NCBI GenBank assembly: GCA_016932435.1
Contig: JAFGCW010000024.1
Span: forward strand, 1 to 8,411
DNA length: 8,411 nucleotides
Direction: 5' to 3'
DNA from: Dehalococcoidales bacterium
Lineage (GTDB): Bacteria > Chloroflexota > Dehalococcoidia > Dehalococcoidales > UBA2162
The notes beneath the pieces are model-generated. The model ran no database searches. It had not been told where the DNA came from and saw only the letters and a list, made by a program, of their open reading frames with translations. The translations under genes and the position numbers were made by a program. Positions 1 through 6,318 of this stretch are shown here, piece by piece. Positions within the stretch are counted from its first letter, which is position 1; the number at the start of each line of letters is the position of its first letter.

Positions 1-4
1 CATG

Positions 5-79
5 ACCGGAACGGTGGCTCCGCAGGACTGGAACACTGGCTCACCCCCCACCGGAACTGCGGCTCCGCCGCACCGGAAT
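5..79. repeat. Degenerate 22-bp GC-rich tandem repeat at left edge
   Basis: Three successive units begin at 5, 27 and 50, and a truncated fourth begins at 72. Each starts with ACCGGAA or ACTGGAA and the full ones contain a GGCTC core; unit lengths are 22, 23 and 22 bp. The first and third units are the most alike and the middle one is degenerate. Two plus-strand frames stay open through the patch (to a TAA at 85-87 and a TGA at 107-109), so it could be the repetitive tail of a gene starting outside the window. The peptides match no family I recognise. It could equally be intergenic repeat DNA or the decayed end of a mobile element. The repetition is seen directly; the role is unknown. Confidence 0.55.
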
Positions 80-84
80 ATCCA

Positions 85-97
85 TAATATGACATAC
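85..97. repeat. 13-bp direct repeat, copy 1
   Basis: TAATATGACATAC occurs here and again at 795-807 in the same orientation, either side of the AT-rich stretch carrying the DUF4258/DUF2283 pair. Just downstream of both copies is a TGTC (104-107 would read TGTC offset by a few bases; 811-814 in copy 2), but the surroundings otherwise differ. It may be a target-site or recombination scar, or a coincidental AT-rich match. Confidence 0.4.
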
Positions 98-214
98 AGA
101 TTTGTCTGACTACATGAGAACGTAAATGTCTATATTCAACAAGTATTGCGATACTGATAGGTATTAATAAAGTGAGTGAGTCGAAAAAACCATACAACTA
201 ATCGATTAGGTAAA

Positions 215-448
215 TTATGCGTAGACTTTTATGCCATGTCGATCTAACTCACGTTCAATATCTACCCGCATTGACAGAGCTTCGGTTACAACGCCATTAC
301 TAACACAGAGTAGTTCTATGCCTCTTGGATTGTTGTTCTTATCATAATCTACACGCCTGAAGTCATCCAAATCTTTACCATAGGCGTAAGGTTTATTACT
401 CAGTGTAATATAGATAGCGTCAGCTGTCTGATCATATTTAAATTTCAT
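215..448 (-). CDS. DUF2283 family small protein
   Basis: A 77-residue protein with the typical DUF2283 layout. The start MKFKYDQTADAIYITLS matches the family's hallmark 'xxYDxxADAlYIxLS'; the middle VDYDKNNNPRGIELL matches the 'vDYDxxGxxvGIEiL' block. The family is usually 60-80 residues, so this copy is full length. The ATG at 448 has an AAAGGAG Shine-Dalgarno (455-461) six bases upstream that overlaps the TAA stop of the preceding DUF4258-like frame, which suggests translational coupling. The family is widespread and of unproven biochemical function. It is often found beside DUF4258 genes, where it is suspected to be the antitoxin-like partner; that role is inference here. Unlike many antitoxins it has no visible DNA-binding motif. 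No convincing terminator follows it. Confidence 0.88.
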   Translation of the reverse strand: MKFKYDQTADAIYITLSNKPYAYGKDLDDFRRVDYDKNNNPRGIELLCVSNGVVTEALSMRVDIERELDRHGIKVYA

Positions 449-459
449 GACTAACTCCT

Positions 460-690
460 TTAGTCAGCTGCTGTAATAATTAGGTTTGGTCGTTTTCTAG
501 AAATGGTGACTTTTATATATCTCCCTTTTGGATGGGAGGTTAGTACCAGGTAATCTGAATTGTATCCAGGACGAATAATTTCTGGTTCGTTAAGTACGAA
601 CTCTACTTCTTCTTTTGAAATTCTTCTAACCTTCATTTGGTCTTGTGCGTGATTTGTATATATGGGCCTTTTTCTATTACGTACTATGCC
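460..690 (-). pseudogene. DUF4258-like small protein with no canonical start codon (possibly a gene with a rare start)
   Basis: The frame is open from just after an in-frame TAG (691-693) to the TAA at 460-462. It reads YTNHAQDQMKVRRISKEEVE and later YIKVTISRKRPNLIITAAD. This fits DUF4258: an N-terminal 'T.HA..RM..R.I..eeV' helix motif and a C-terminal beta strand region. The first ATG (636) lies inside the conserved helix and would delete the His-Ala motif, leaving 58 residues with no Shine-Dalgarno. In the expected start position, directly before YTNHA, the codon is ATA (661-663), with AAGG only three bases upstream. So either the start codon has mutated from ATG to ATA and the gene is dead or weak, or a non-canonical start is used. 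DUF4258 proteins resemble RelE/HigB-like small toxins in size and context; toxin activity here is inference. The candidate promoter at 702-730 and the coupled DUF2283 gene suggest the unit was recently functional. Confidence 0.7.
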
Positions 691-701
691 CTACACGTAA
701 A

Positions 702-730
702 TATATCATAATCGAATAATATTTTGTCAA
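702..730 (-). promoter_or_regulatory. Candidate sigma-70 promoter for the DUF4258/DUF2283 pair
   Basis: On the minus strand a perfect -35 TTGACA (725-730) is followed after 17 bp by GATATA (702-707). Transcription would begin near 695, just ahead of the DUF4258-like open frame. The -10 is imperfect, so the assignment is moderate. Confidence 0.5.
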
Positions 731-734
731 ATAC

Positions 735-764
735 AGTCATTATTCATACTAAAAATAATGGACT
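735..764. repeat. Imperfect inverted repeat upstream of the DUF4258 promoter
   Basis: AGTCATTATT (735-744) faces AATAATGGACT (754-764), complementary apart from one bulged base, across a 9-base loop. It sits a few bases upstream of the minus-strand -35 box, where an operator could lie. The arms are AT-rich, so chance is a real alternative. Confidence 0.3.
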
Positions 765-794
765 ACCTGATTCATGATGTCATTACAGACGATC

Positions 795-807
795 TAATAT
801 GACATAC
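795..807. repeat. 13-bp direct repeat, copy 2
   Basis: TAATATGACATAC, identical to 85-97 and in the same orientation. It lies at the right-hand border of the AT-rich island, upstream of the promoter of the metallo-hydrolase operon. Confidence 0.4.
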
Positions 808-869
808 CTGTGTCAACTATCGATATGTATAATGTATTCGACCTGCCTGTGTATATAAAGAAGAACGAG

Positions 870-897
870 TTGATATTACTTATTTCGAGTATATAAT
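870..897 (+). promoter_or_regulatory. Sigma-70 promoter of the MBL/Fpg-like operon
   Basis: TTGATA (870-875) is separated by 16 bp from a perfect TATAAT (892-897). Transcription would start near 904, giving a leader of about 30 nt before the ATG at 935, with AGAGAGGA as the ribosome binding site at 923-930. It is the best promoter match in the window. Confidence 0.65.
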
Positions 898-934
898 GAG
901 GAGGAAATGCGTTTGATTAATTAGAGAGGATTAC

Positions 935-1672
935 ATGGAACTCAAGAAACTGTCGGAAAGACTCTATTACCTTCCGGCAGAAGAAAGAACGGACAGACCG
1001 ATACTTGGATATATCAGGGGAGATAAATACTCGCTGGCGGTAGATGCCGGGAATTCTTCAGATCACGTTGAGAAATTTTACAGGGAGTTAAAGGCATCTG
1101 GTTTAAGGTTACCTGATTTCACCATAATCAGTCACTGGCACTGGGATCATTCCTTCGGGATGGGTGCAGTATCGGGCAAGACGATAGCGAGTTATCTGAC
1201 CAGCAGGAAACTGGCTGGGATGCAACAATGGAAGTGGACTGATGAAGCTATGAAAAAGAGACTTCAGTCCGGTGAAGATATTGAGATGTGTGACTGGTGT
1301 ATCAGACTGGAATATCCGGACAGGAACAGGATAAAGGTTGTTACCGCCGACATCGAATTTGCCGGGGAAATCAATATCGATCTTGGAGGCGTCTGTTGTG
1401 AAGTAAGAGAATTCACATCACCACATTCGATCGATTCGGTATTAGTCCGTATACCTGAAGAAAGAATTGTTTTCATTGGCGATGCGGAAAGCGGAGATTA
1501 TTATCACAACAACGGAGAGTACGATAAAGGAAGATTGCAGGAAATGATAAAAACGCTGGGAGAGATCGACATTGATACGATAATGCCGGGTCATGACGGA
1601 CCCCAACCCAAGGCAGCTGTTATGAACTTCCTTAAGAATGAGCTGGACAGATTATCCCATTACAATCATTAA
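935..1672 (+). CDS. MBL-fold metallo-hydrolase
   Basis: A 245-residue metallo-beta-lactamase-fold hydrolase of about the usual domain length. The zinc-binding motif is HWHWDH at residues 67-72, supplying H67, H69, D71 and H72. The other expected ligands are H164 (in TSPHS), D183 (in FIGDAE) and H220 (in MPGHDG), so the binuclear site looks complete. There is no signal peptide, so it should be cytoplasmic. The fold covers lactonases, glyoxalases, nucleases and others, and the substrate cannot be told from the motifs alone. The ATG follows AGAGAGGA by four bases. It is the first gene of a two-gene operon with the Fpg/Nei-like gene 19 nt downstream; whether the two act together is unknown. Confidence 0.9.
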   Translation: MELKKLSERLYYLPAEERTDRPILGYIRGDKYSLAVDAGNSSDHVEKFYRELKASGLRLPDFTIISHWHWDHSFGMGAVSGKTIASYLTSRKLAGMQQWKWTDEAMKKRLQSGEDIEMCDWCIRLEYPDRNRIKVVTADIEFAGEINIDLGGVCCEVREFTSPHSIDSVLVRIPEERIVFIGDAESGDYYHNNGEYDKGRLQEMIKTLGEIDIDTIMPGHDGPQPKAAVMNFLKNELDRLSHYNH

Positions 1673-1691
1673 ATACCAGGAGGTGATAATA

Positions 1692-2522
1692 ATGATAGAA
1701 TTACCGGAAGCAGTTAACCTGGCGAAGCAGTTTACCGAGACAGTCAAGGGAAAGAAGATAATAGAGGTAATTGCAGGATACTCACCGCATAAGTTCGCCT
1801 GGTTTCACGGTGATCCCGCGGATTACAGTTCTCGACTGAGTAAAAAAACCATCGGCGCAGCGATATCGTACGGAGGAATGGTAGAAGTAGCGGTTGATGA
1901 TTATAATATATTGTTCTGTGATGGCGTTGCTCTCAGGTTCCTTGAAACAAACGCGAAACGTCCCCCGAAACACCAGTTATTGATAGATTTCGAAGATGGT
2001 ACCGCACTCAGCGCCTCTGTACAGATGTATGGAGGGATGTGGTGTTTTAAGACAGGCGAGTTCGATAGCCCGTATTATGAAGTTGCCAGAGAAAAACCTT
2101 CTCCTTTGACGAATGATTTCGACAGTGACTATTTCGACAGGATGGTCAACGATCCCGAAATCCAAAACTTGAGTACTAAGGCGCTTCTTGCTACCGAACA
2201 GAGAATACCCGGTTTGGGTAACGGAGTATTGCAGGATATTCTCTATAATGCCGGGATTCACCCGAAGCGAAAAGTGGAAACATTTAACGATAACGAAAAG
2301 GAATCGATTTTTAACTCGGTGAAGTCCACTCTCAAGGAGATGACCGAACAGGGCGGCAGAGATACGGAGAAAGACCTGTTCGGCGAACCGGGAGGATACC
2401 GGACCAAACTCAGTAAAAATACTTTAGACAGTCCATGCCCGGTCTGTGGGGGAAGGATAATCAAACAGGCGTATATGGGAGGGAGTATATATTTCTGCTC
2501 AGGATGCCAGAAATTCCCATAA
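1692..2522 (+). CDS. Fpg/Nei (endonuclease VIII)-like DNA glycosylase family protein lacking the catalytic proline
   Basis: A 276-residue protein. The ATG at 1692 is chosen over the in-frame ATG at 1638 because a near-perfect Shine-Dalgarno, AGGAGGTGAT (1678-1687), lies five bases before it and the upstream start overlaps the previous gene. The start MIELPEA aligns with the MPELPEV of Fpg/MutM and Nei. The H2TH region includes PGLGN (173-177) and NAGIHPKRK (186-194). A Cys4 zinc finger C-x2-C-x16-C-x2-C uses C249, C252, C269 and C272. The family excises oxidised bases and nicks abasic sites. However, the N-terminal Pro nucleophile is Ile2 here, only Glu3 being kept. The zinc-finger loop reads GGSIYFC where Fpg has the intercalating Arg, and the usual catalytic Lys of the RRGKYL block appears to be Met63. 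Similar MIELPEA-type proteins are, from memory, common in Clostridia and annotated endonuclease VIII, so this is probably a conserved divergent branch, not a broken gene. Glycosylase activity should not be assumed. Confidence 0.82.
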   Translation: MIELPEAVNLAKQFTETVKGKKIIEVIAGYSPHKFAWFHGDPADYSSRLSKKTIGAAISYGGMVEVAVDDYNILFCDGVALRFLETNAKRPPKHQLLIDFEDGTALSASVQMYGGMWCFKTGEFDSPYYEVAREKPSPLTNDFDSDYFDRMVNDPEIQNLSTKALLATEQRIPGLGNGVLQDILYNAGIHPKRKVETFNDNEKESIFNSVKSTLKEMTEQGGRDTEKDLFGEPGGYRTKLSKNTLDSPCPVCGGRIIKQAYMGGSIYFCSGCQKFP

Positions 2523-2569
2523 ATGTTCAGGAGAAAGCAATAAATTAGTGAAGCTAAATGGTATAACTT

Positions 2570-2606
2570 GGCTGGCAGATGTGGATATATCTGCCAGCCT
2601 GTTTTT
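2570..2606 (+). terminator. Rho-independent terminator of the MBL/Fpg-like operon
   Basis: An 11-bp perfect stem, GGCTGGCAGAT (2570-2580) with ATCTGCCAGCC (2589-2599), has an 8-base loop and is followed by TGTTTTTG. It lies 47 nt after the Fpg-like stop. The T-run is only on the plus-strand side; the convergent SnoaL-like gene ends at 2610, so the hairpin may also slow minus-strand transcription, but no T-run supports that. Confidence 0.85.
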
Positions 2607-2609
2607 GAT

Positions 2610-3035
2610 TTACTGGGCGTAAGGGGGAGTAAAACCAATCTGCTCGTAGAACAACATTCTATCCATGAACGGTATCACTTCCACCTGTTTACCATTTTCA
2701 AACCTGTAGAAGTAGGCGATCTGGATATTAACCTTCCGCCCGGTAGGCTCGATATTACCCAGCTTACCGGTGAACGTGCCTGTAAGTGTCTGGATCGAAG
2801 CGAGTTGATCTCCCTCTCCAACCATCTTGTCAACTGTGTTTAGCAGGTCAGGAAACGCGTTGCGGTACATGGCACCGAATTCCCTGGAACCGTCTATTCC
2901 CTTGAATTGAACACCGAGAGAACTTTTATAAACCCATTCCTCGGAGAAAAGTTCGGGGACAATTTCCGAATTTCCTTTGTTGAAGGCTTCTACGGTTCGC
3001 TTGAGATTGGTTTTGTTCTGTTCGACTGACATCAT
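2610..3035 (-). CDS. SnoaL-like / ester cyclase family protein (NTF2-like fold)
   Basis: A 141-residue single-domain protein, the usual length for SnoaL-like NTF2-fold proteins. The family signature is clear: NLKRTVEAFNKGNSEIVPEL near the N-terminus, AFPDL (60-64), GEGDQLASIQTLTGTFTG (73-90), a PTGRKV turn (97-102) and the C-terminal MDRMLFYEQIG, where D125 matches the conserved acidic residue of the pocket. Members include polyketide cyclases, but most are uncharacterised small-molecule-binding or isomerising enzymes, so no substrate is assigned. Two adjacent ATGs are possible: AAGGAG is four bases from the ATG at 3035 and seven from that at 3032, so the second may be preferred, shortening the protein by one residue. 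It lies 148 nt after the LuxR-type regulator on the same strand and has its own promoter-like region with repeats, so it may be a target of that regulator. Confidence 0.85.
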   Translation of the reverse strand: MMSVEQNKTNLKRTVEAFNKGNSEIVPELFSEEWVYKSSLGVQFKGIDGSREFGAMYRNAFPDLLNTVDKMVGEGDQLASIQTLTGTFTGKLGNIEPTGRKVNIQIAYFYRFENGKQVEVIPFMDRMLFYEQIGFTPPYAQ

Positions 3036-3081
3036 TATTCTCCTTTTTCCTTTATTGAGCAGGTTGTTTATCCAAACTGCC

Positions 3082-3160
3082 TGATAGTATCACCAGGAAA
3101 TGTCAGTCGTAATCACACCAGGGAGTGATTAAAGGTATGATAGTAAGGGTGATTGTCAGT
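3082..3160. promoter_or_regulatory. Repeat-rich regulatory region upstream of the SnoaL-like gene
   Basis: Two half-similar blocks occur in direct orientation. TGATAGTA then TGTCAGT after 11 bp is at 3082-3107, and TGATAGTA then TGTCAGT after 8 bp is at 3138-3160. Between them AATCAC (3111-3116) and GTGATT (3125-3130) form an inverted repeat, with a further GTGATT at 3149-3154. On the minus strand the first block contains an extended -10, TGATACTAT (3084-3092), which would start transcription about 40 nt ahead of the SnoaL-like gene. A repeated arrangement around a promoter suggests operator sites; the LuxR-type regulator next door is the obvious candidate, which is inference. Confidence 0.5.
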
Positions 3161-3183
3161 GTTGGCGACAGAGTAGAAGACGG

Positions 3184-6100
3184 CTAGAGCAGTCTTAACT
3201 CTCTTGCCTTTTTTACTGTTTGCAGTCTGTCTGTAGTATCCAGCTTGCCGAATATGTGAGAAATGTGAGTTTTCACGGTGTTCAGGCTGATTATCAACTT
3301 CTCGGCTATCTGTTGATTCGATAATCCATCCGCAATGAGTCGAAGCACCTCGATTTCCCGCTGGCTCAAGAGGGGAGGGTGTGCAAAGAGTGCAGGTATT
3401 CCACTATTACCGATTTCTGTTTCTTTTTCGTTCCGAATGGTATCCAGCAGCGTCGATGTGTAGTCGGGCATGATAGTCATCAATCCAATGAGTTTATCCA
3501 GTTCCCCCCGTCTGTACGTCTTCCTTCCGATACTGAGAATGATATCAAAGGCATGTTCGAGGGAGGGTCGCATCTTCATTTCATCCAGGTCTTTTACAGA
3601 GGAGGTCAGCAGTGCCAGGGCTTCTTTCTCCTCGTCCGGGTAATGGTTTAGAAGTAATTCTGCTAACTGGAGACGGGTAAGGGCAAGTTCGGGACGAAAT
3701 CCTGTTTCCGTACAGATTGTAATAGCTTGACGATAAAAGTCATGGGCTTCATCGTATCTGTCAAGGAAAGCCGTGGCGGCTCCGAGCTGACGGGCAATAC
3801 AGGTTGGCCAGAAAAGCACTACTACGCTCAGGGTGTTGCCTGAGAGACGTTCCAGCAGTTTTTCGACGGCTGGACGGTGACCTGCCATAACGGCAGCTTC
3901 AAGGTAGGCAATATCGAACCAGACCTGTGTCTTATCATTGGTGGAGGTGATATTCTTTCTCGACAACAGCATTCGGTCAATCATCTCGTTAACCTTAGCA
4001 TAATTACCGAGATAAGCTTCGAGAAGGGGTGGAGTGACGTGCGCGGTAGAATTCAGGATCTTTACTATCGTTTGACCAAGAACACTTTCGGTATGCGCGT
4101 CAAAACCCAGGTTGAGAAGAGGTCTGAGTCCAACCCACATGGTATGCTGCGAAGCACCTTCCCGGTAATCGGCATACTGAGTATCGGTTAATATCCTCTC
4201 CAGGATTTCCACGGTTTCCTCAAGCTTCCCGTCCATATATGACATCGTTGCATCCATCGTCATTATAGTTACTGTACTCTGGATACGACCGGTACGAGTC
4301 GTTAAATCCTTTATATAGGCAAGTACTGCTTCTGCCTGCTGTCTCTGACCGCAACTGAGGAAGGCTCCCATAGCAGCCAGCGGCCATTCCGGCGTCGTAG
4401 CGGACCTCCAGTCATCCGATGTTATTTTCAGGGCCTGATCTGCGGACCAGGGAGTAAGACCGAAGCCTATCCACTGAACGCTGGCTGCTCCGAGTAATTC
4501 ATGATCATTCAGTGTCCTGGCCTGTTCCATGGATTTTTCTATGAGTGTCACTCCGGTAGACTGTTCACCGCGCGTGCACTTAACGAAACCCAGCCAGAAA
4601 TCGGCCCAGGCTCTTTCCGGTGTTCCCGGAAGAGCTGTTTCATTCACTCGTTCGGCCCATTTTACCGCTTCGGCTGAACTCATTGCTTCACCGTATCCCC
4701 TAAAGAAAAGCGAGCGTAAGGCCAGCAGACATACCCTGGTAATCAATTCTTTATTCGAGATACTCTCAGCTAAACTCAATGCCGCCGGCACTTCAACTTC
4801 GAGGACATGGTGAAGTTCACCTGCCATGACAAGCGACTGTCCGATCTGTAACAGGAGTTGACATCGCACCTCTTTGGTTTCAGGCTCTAATACCTTTTGA
4901 ACATCAAGGACACGGTTTAATAATCGTGCTGATTCTGAGAAGGCAAAAATTTCAGCGGCCTGTTGTGCTGCCAGTTCGCCGTATTTCATTGCTTTCGATA
5001 AATCAGCCGGGTCGGTCGATTGAGAGAAATGTTCTGCCAACTCGGCAGCATGTTCCTCCGGGCGCAGCGTGTACAGTGATTCCAGTATTCTGGCGATTCT
5101 CTGATGTAAAGAGCTTCGTTTTGGCGCAATCATCTCATCATAAAGAGTCCGGCGGAAGAAAGCATGGGTGAACCGATACCGGATCTGGCCGGCAGACGGA
5201 CGCTCTTCAAGTATCGATAGGCGAACTGCTTCTTCTATCGCATCGAGTAATTCATTTTCCTGCATCTCTGAAACAGCCTGTAGTATCTTAAGGTCGAATT
5301 CTATCCCTATTACCGCGGCTGCCGAGAATAATCGACTGCAGTTTTTACCGATACCGGATATTCTCCCGGCTATCACATCTTTCAGCCCTTCAGGAGTGTT
5401 TATTTCACCCGCCGGGACATGGTCAACCGTCATCCTGTTTTGATGATTTACCAGCAGATTGTTTTCAGCAAGGTACCGGATGACTTCCTGAACGAAAAGA
5501 GGATTACCTTCAGTCTGCTGGTACACTGCTTCAACAAGGTCGCGAGAAAGCTCCTCTCTTGTAATACTCTCCAGCATGTGCTGTACTTCATCGATGTTGA
5601 GACCCTGTAACGTAACACGGCCGAAAATAATATCACATTGCAGTGCGGAAAGGATTTCAGATAGCGGATGATCTTCGTTAACTTCAATATCCCTGTATGT
5701 CCCGACTATCATTAATTTTTTTATTCCGGGATTACGCATAACATACACCAGCATCTCCAGTGTCTCTTTGTCTGCAACGTGTAAATCCTCCAGAACTAAC
5801 AGCACAGGTTGAGTGGTCGCGATGTTACTTAAAAAAGTAGTTACTGCCTGGAGTAATCGATATCGGTCTTCCTGAGGATTTCCGGTGGTATTCGGTTCGA
5901 CATTCAGTTTTTCTTTTATGAGGGGAACGATTCGCGCCAGGTCACCGGCCCAGGGATCGAGTAACTTGTGGAGTTCCTCAGCGTTATGCTCGATTATGTA
6001 TGAGCGGATAGCTTCAGTGAACGCGATATACGGCAAAGATAAAGAGGTTTCTTCATAACAGTGGCCTGTGAGTGTTTTTCCCCCGCTAAGGGTTACGTGA

Positions 6101-6279
6101 TCGGACAACTGGGTGCACATTGCGGTCTTGCCTATGCCCGGTTCTCCCACCACCATTATCAGGACATTCTGGCCTGAATCAAGACTGTCGTAGGCAGCCT
6201 TGAGTTGTGATAACTCTCTATCTCTGCCTACGAATACTTTTCTATAAAGAAGGTCACCGGAAATGAGCGGTGTTTTCAC
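3184..6279 (-). CDS. Large AAA-ATPase LuxR-family transcriptional regulator (LAL/MalT-like)
   Basis: A 1031-residue signal-transducing transcription factor. The N-terminal AAA_16-type NTPase starts with FVGRDREL (16-23), has Walker A GEPGIGKT (45-52) and Walker B LLVLEDLHVAD (160-170). A long helical region resembling TPR repeats fills roughly 400-950 and probably senses a ligand or partner. The C-terminal LuxR/GerE helix-turn-helix occupies about 969-1031, with LSQREIEVLRLIADGLS, the recognition helix around SLNTVKTHI (about 998-1006) and IFGKL. Family members use ATP-driven assembly to activate transcription. The only in-frame start is GTG at 6279, preceded in frame by a TGA. A Shine-Dalgarno CAGGAG overlaps the GTG itself and AAGAGG is about 11 bases upstream, so initiation is probably inefficient. 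It lies 39 nt after the RibD-like gene in the same direction, suggesting co-transcription with the SDR and RibD-like genes, which it may regulate. The inducing signal is unknown. Confidence 0.92.
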   Translation of the reverse strand: MKTPLISGDLLYRKVFVGRDRELSQLKAAYDSLDSGQNVLIMVVGEPGIGKTAMCTQLSDHVTLSGGKTLTGHCYEETSLSLPYIAFTEAIRSYIIEHNAEELHKLLDPWAGDLARIVPLIKEKLNVEPNTTGNPQEDRYRLLQAVTTFLSNIATTQPVLLVLEDLHVADKETLEMLVYVMRNPGIKKLMIVGTYRDIEVNEDHPLSEILSALQCDIIFGRVTLQGLNIDEVQHMLESITREELSRDLVEAVYQQTEGNPLFVQEVIRYLAENNLLVNHQNRMTVDHVPAGEINTPEGLKDVIAGRISGIGKNCSRLFSAAAVIGIEFDLKILQAVSEMQENELLDAIEEAVRLSILEERPSAGQIRYRFTHAFFRRTLYDEMIAPKRSSLHQRIARILESLYTLRPEEHAAELAEHFSQSTDPADLSKAMKYGELAAQQAAEIFAFSESARLLNRVLDVQKVLEPETKEVRCQLLLQIGQSLVMAGELHHVLEVEVPAALSLAESISNKELITRVCLLALRSLFFRGYGEAMSSAEAVKWAERVNETALPGTPERAWADFWLGFVKCTRGEQSTGVTLIEKSMEQARTLNDHELLGAASVQWIGFGLTPWSADQALKITSDDWRSATTPEWPLAAMGAFLSCGQRQQAEAVLAYIKDLTTRTGRIQSTVTIMTMDATMSYMDGKLEETVEILERILTDTQYADYREGASQHTMWVGLRPLLNLGFDAHTESVLGQTIVKILNSTAHVTPPLLEAYLGNYAKVNEMIDRMLLSRKNITSTNDKTQVWFDIAYLEAAVMAGHRPAVEKLLERLSGNTLSVVVLFWPTCIARQLGAATAFLDRYDEAHDFYRQAITICTETGFRPELALTRLQLAELLLNHYPDEEKEALALLTSSVKDLDEMKMRPSLEHAFDIILSIGRKTYRRGELDKLIGLMTIMPDYTSTLLDTIRNEKETEIGNSGIPALFAHPPLLSQREIEVLRLIADGLSNQQIAEKLIISLNTVKTHISHIFGKLDTTDRLQTVKKARELRLL

Positions 6280-6318
6280 TCCTGACTCTACCTCTTGGTA
6301 TATTCAGTTTCTGGTAAA

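Noticed and set aside
2..109. Short plus-strand ORF with an ATG at 2 as a gene
   Set aside because: It is made mainly of the 22-bp repeats, has no visible start signal within the window, and another frame is also open; it may be a gene tail but cannot be supported.
142..155. Small hairpin AGTAT-TGCG-ATACT
   Set aside because: A five-pair AT-rich stem with no T-run or context; expected by chance in AT-rich DNA.
198..209. Perfect palindrome CTAATCGATTAG followed on the minus strand by a run of T as terminator of the DUF2283 gene
   Set aside because: As a hairpin the stem is only four AT-rich pairs and the T-run is nine bases away, so it is too weak.
828..833. TATAAT as a second promoter for the MBL operon
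   Set aside because: No acceptable -35 lies 15-19 bp upstream on the plus strand; the TGTCAA at 811-816 reads TTGACA on the other strand and has no good -10.
907..924. Five-codon mini-ORF (ATG to TAG) with GAGGAGG just ahead, as a leader peptide of the MBL operon
   Set aside because: The promoter at 870-897 would start transcription near 904, so the GAGGAGG (898-904) would be at or outside the 5' end and could not act as a ribosome binding site.
1638..1691. Longer N-terminus for the Fpg/Nei-like protein from an upstream ATG
   Set aside because: It overlaps the MBL gene, has no Shine-Dalgarno, and the family N-terminus MIELPEA begins at 1692 behind AGGAGGTGAT.
2258..2638. 126-codon minus-strand frame opposite the end of the Fpg-like gene
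   Set aside because: It runs through the terminator hairpin and overlaps two well-supported genes; its composition is a shadow of the opposite strand.
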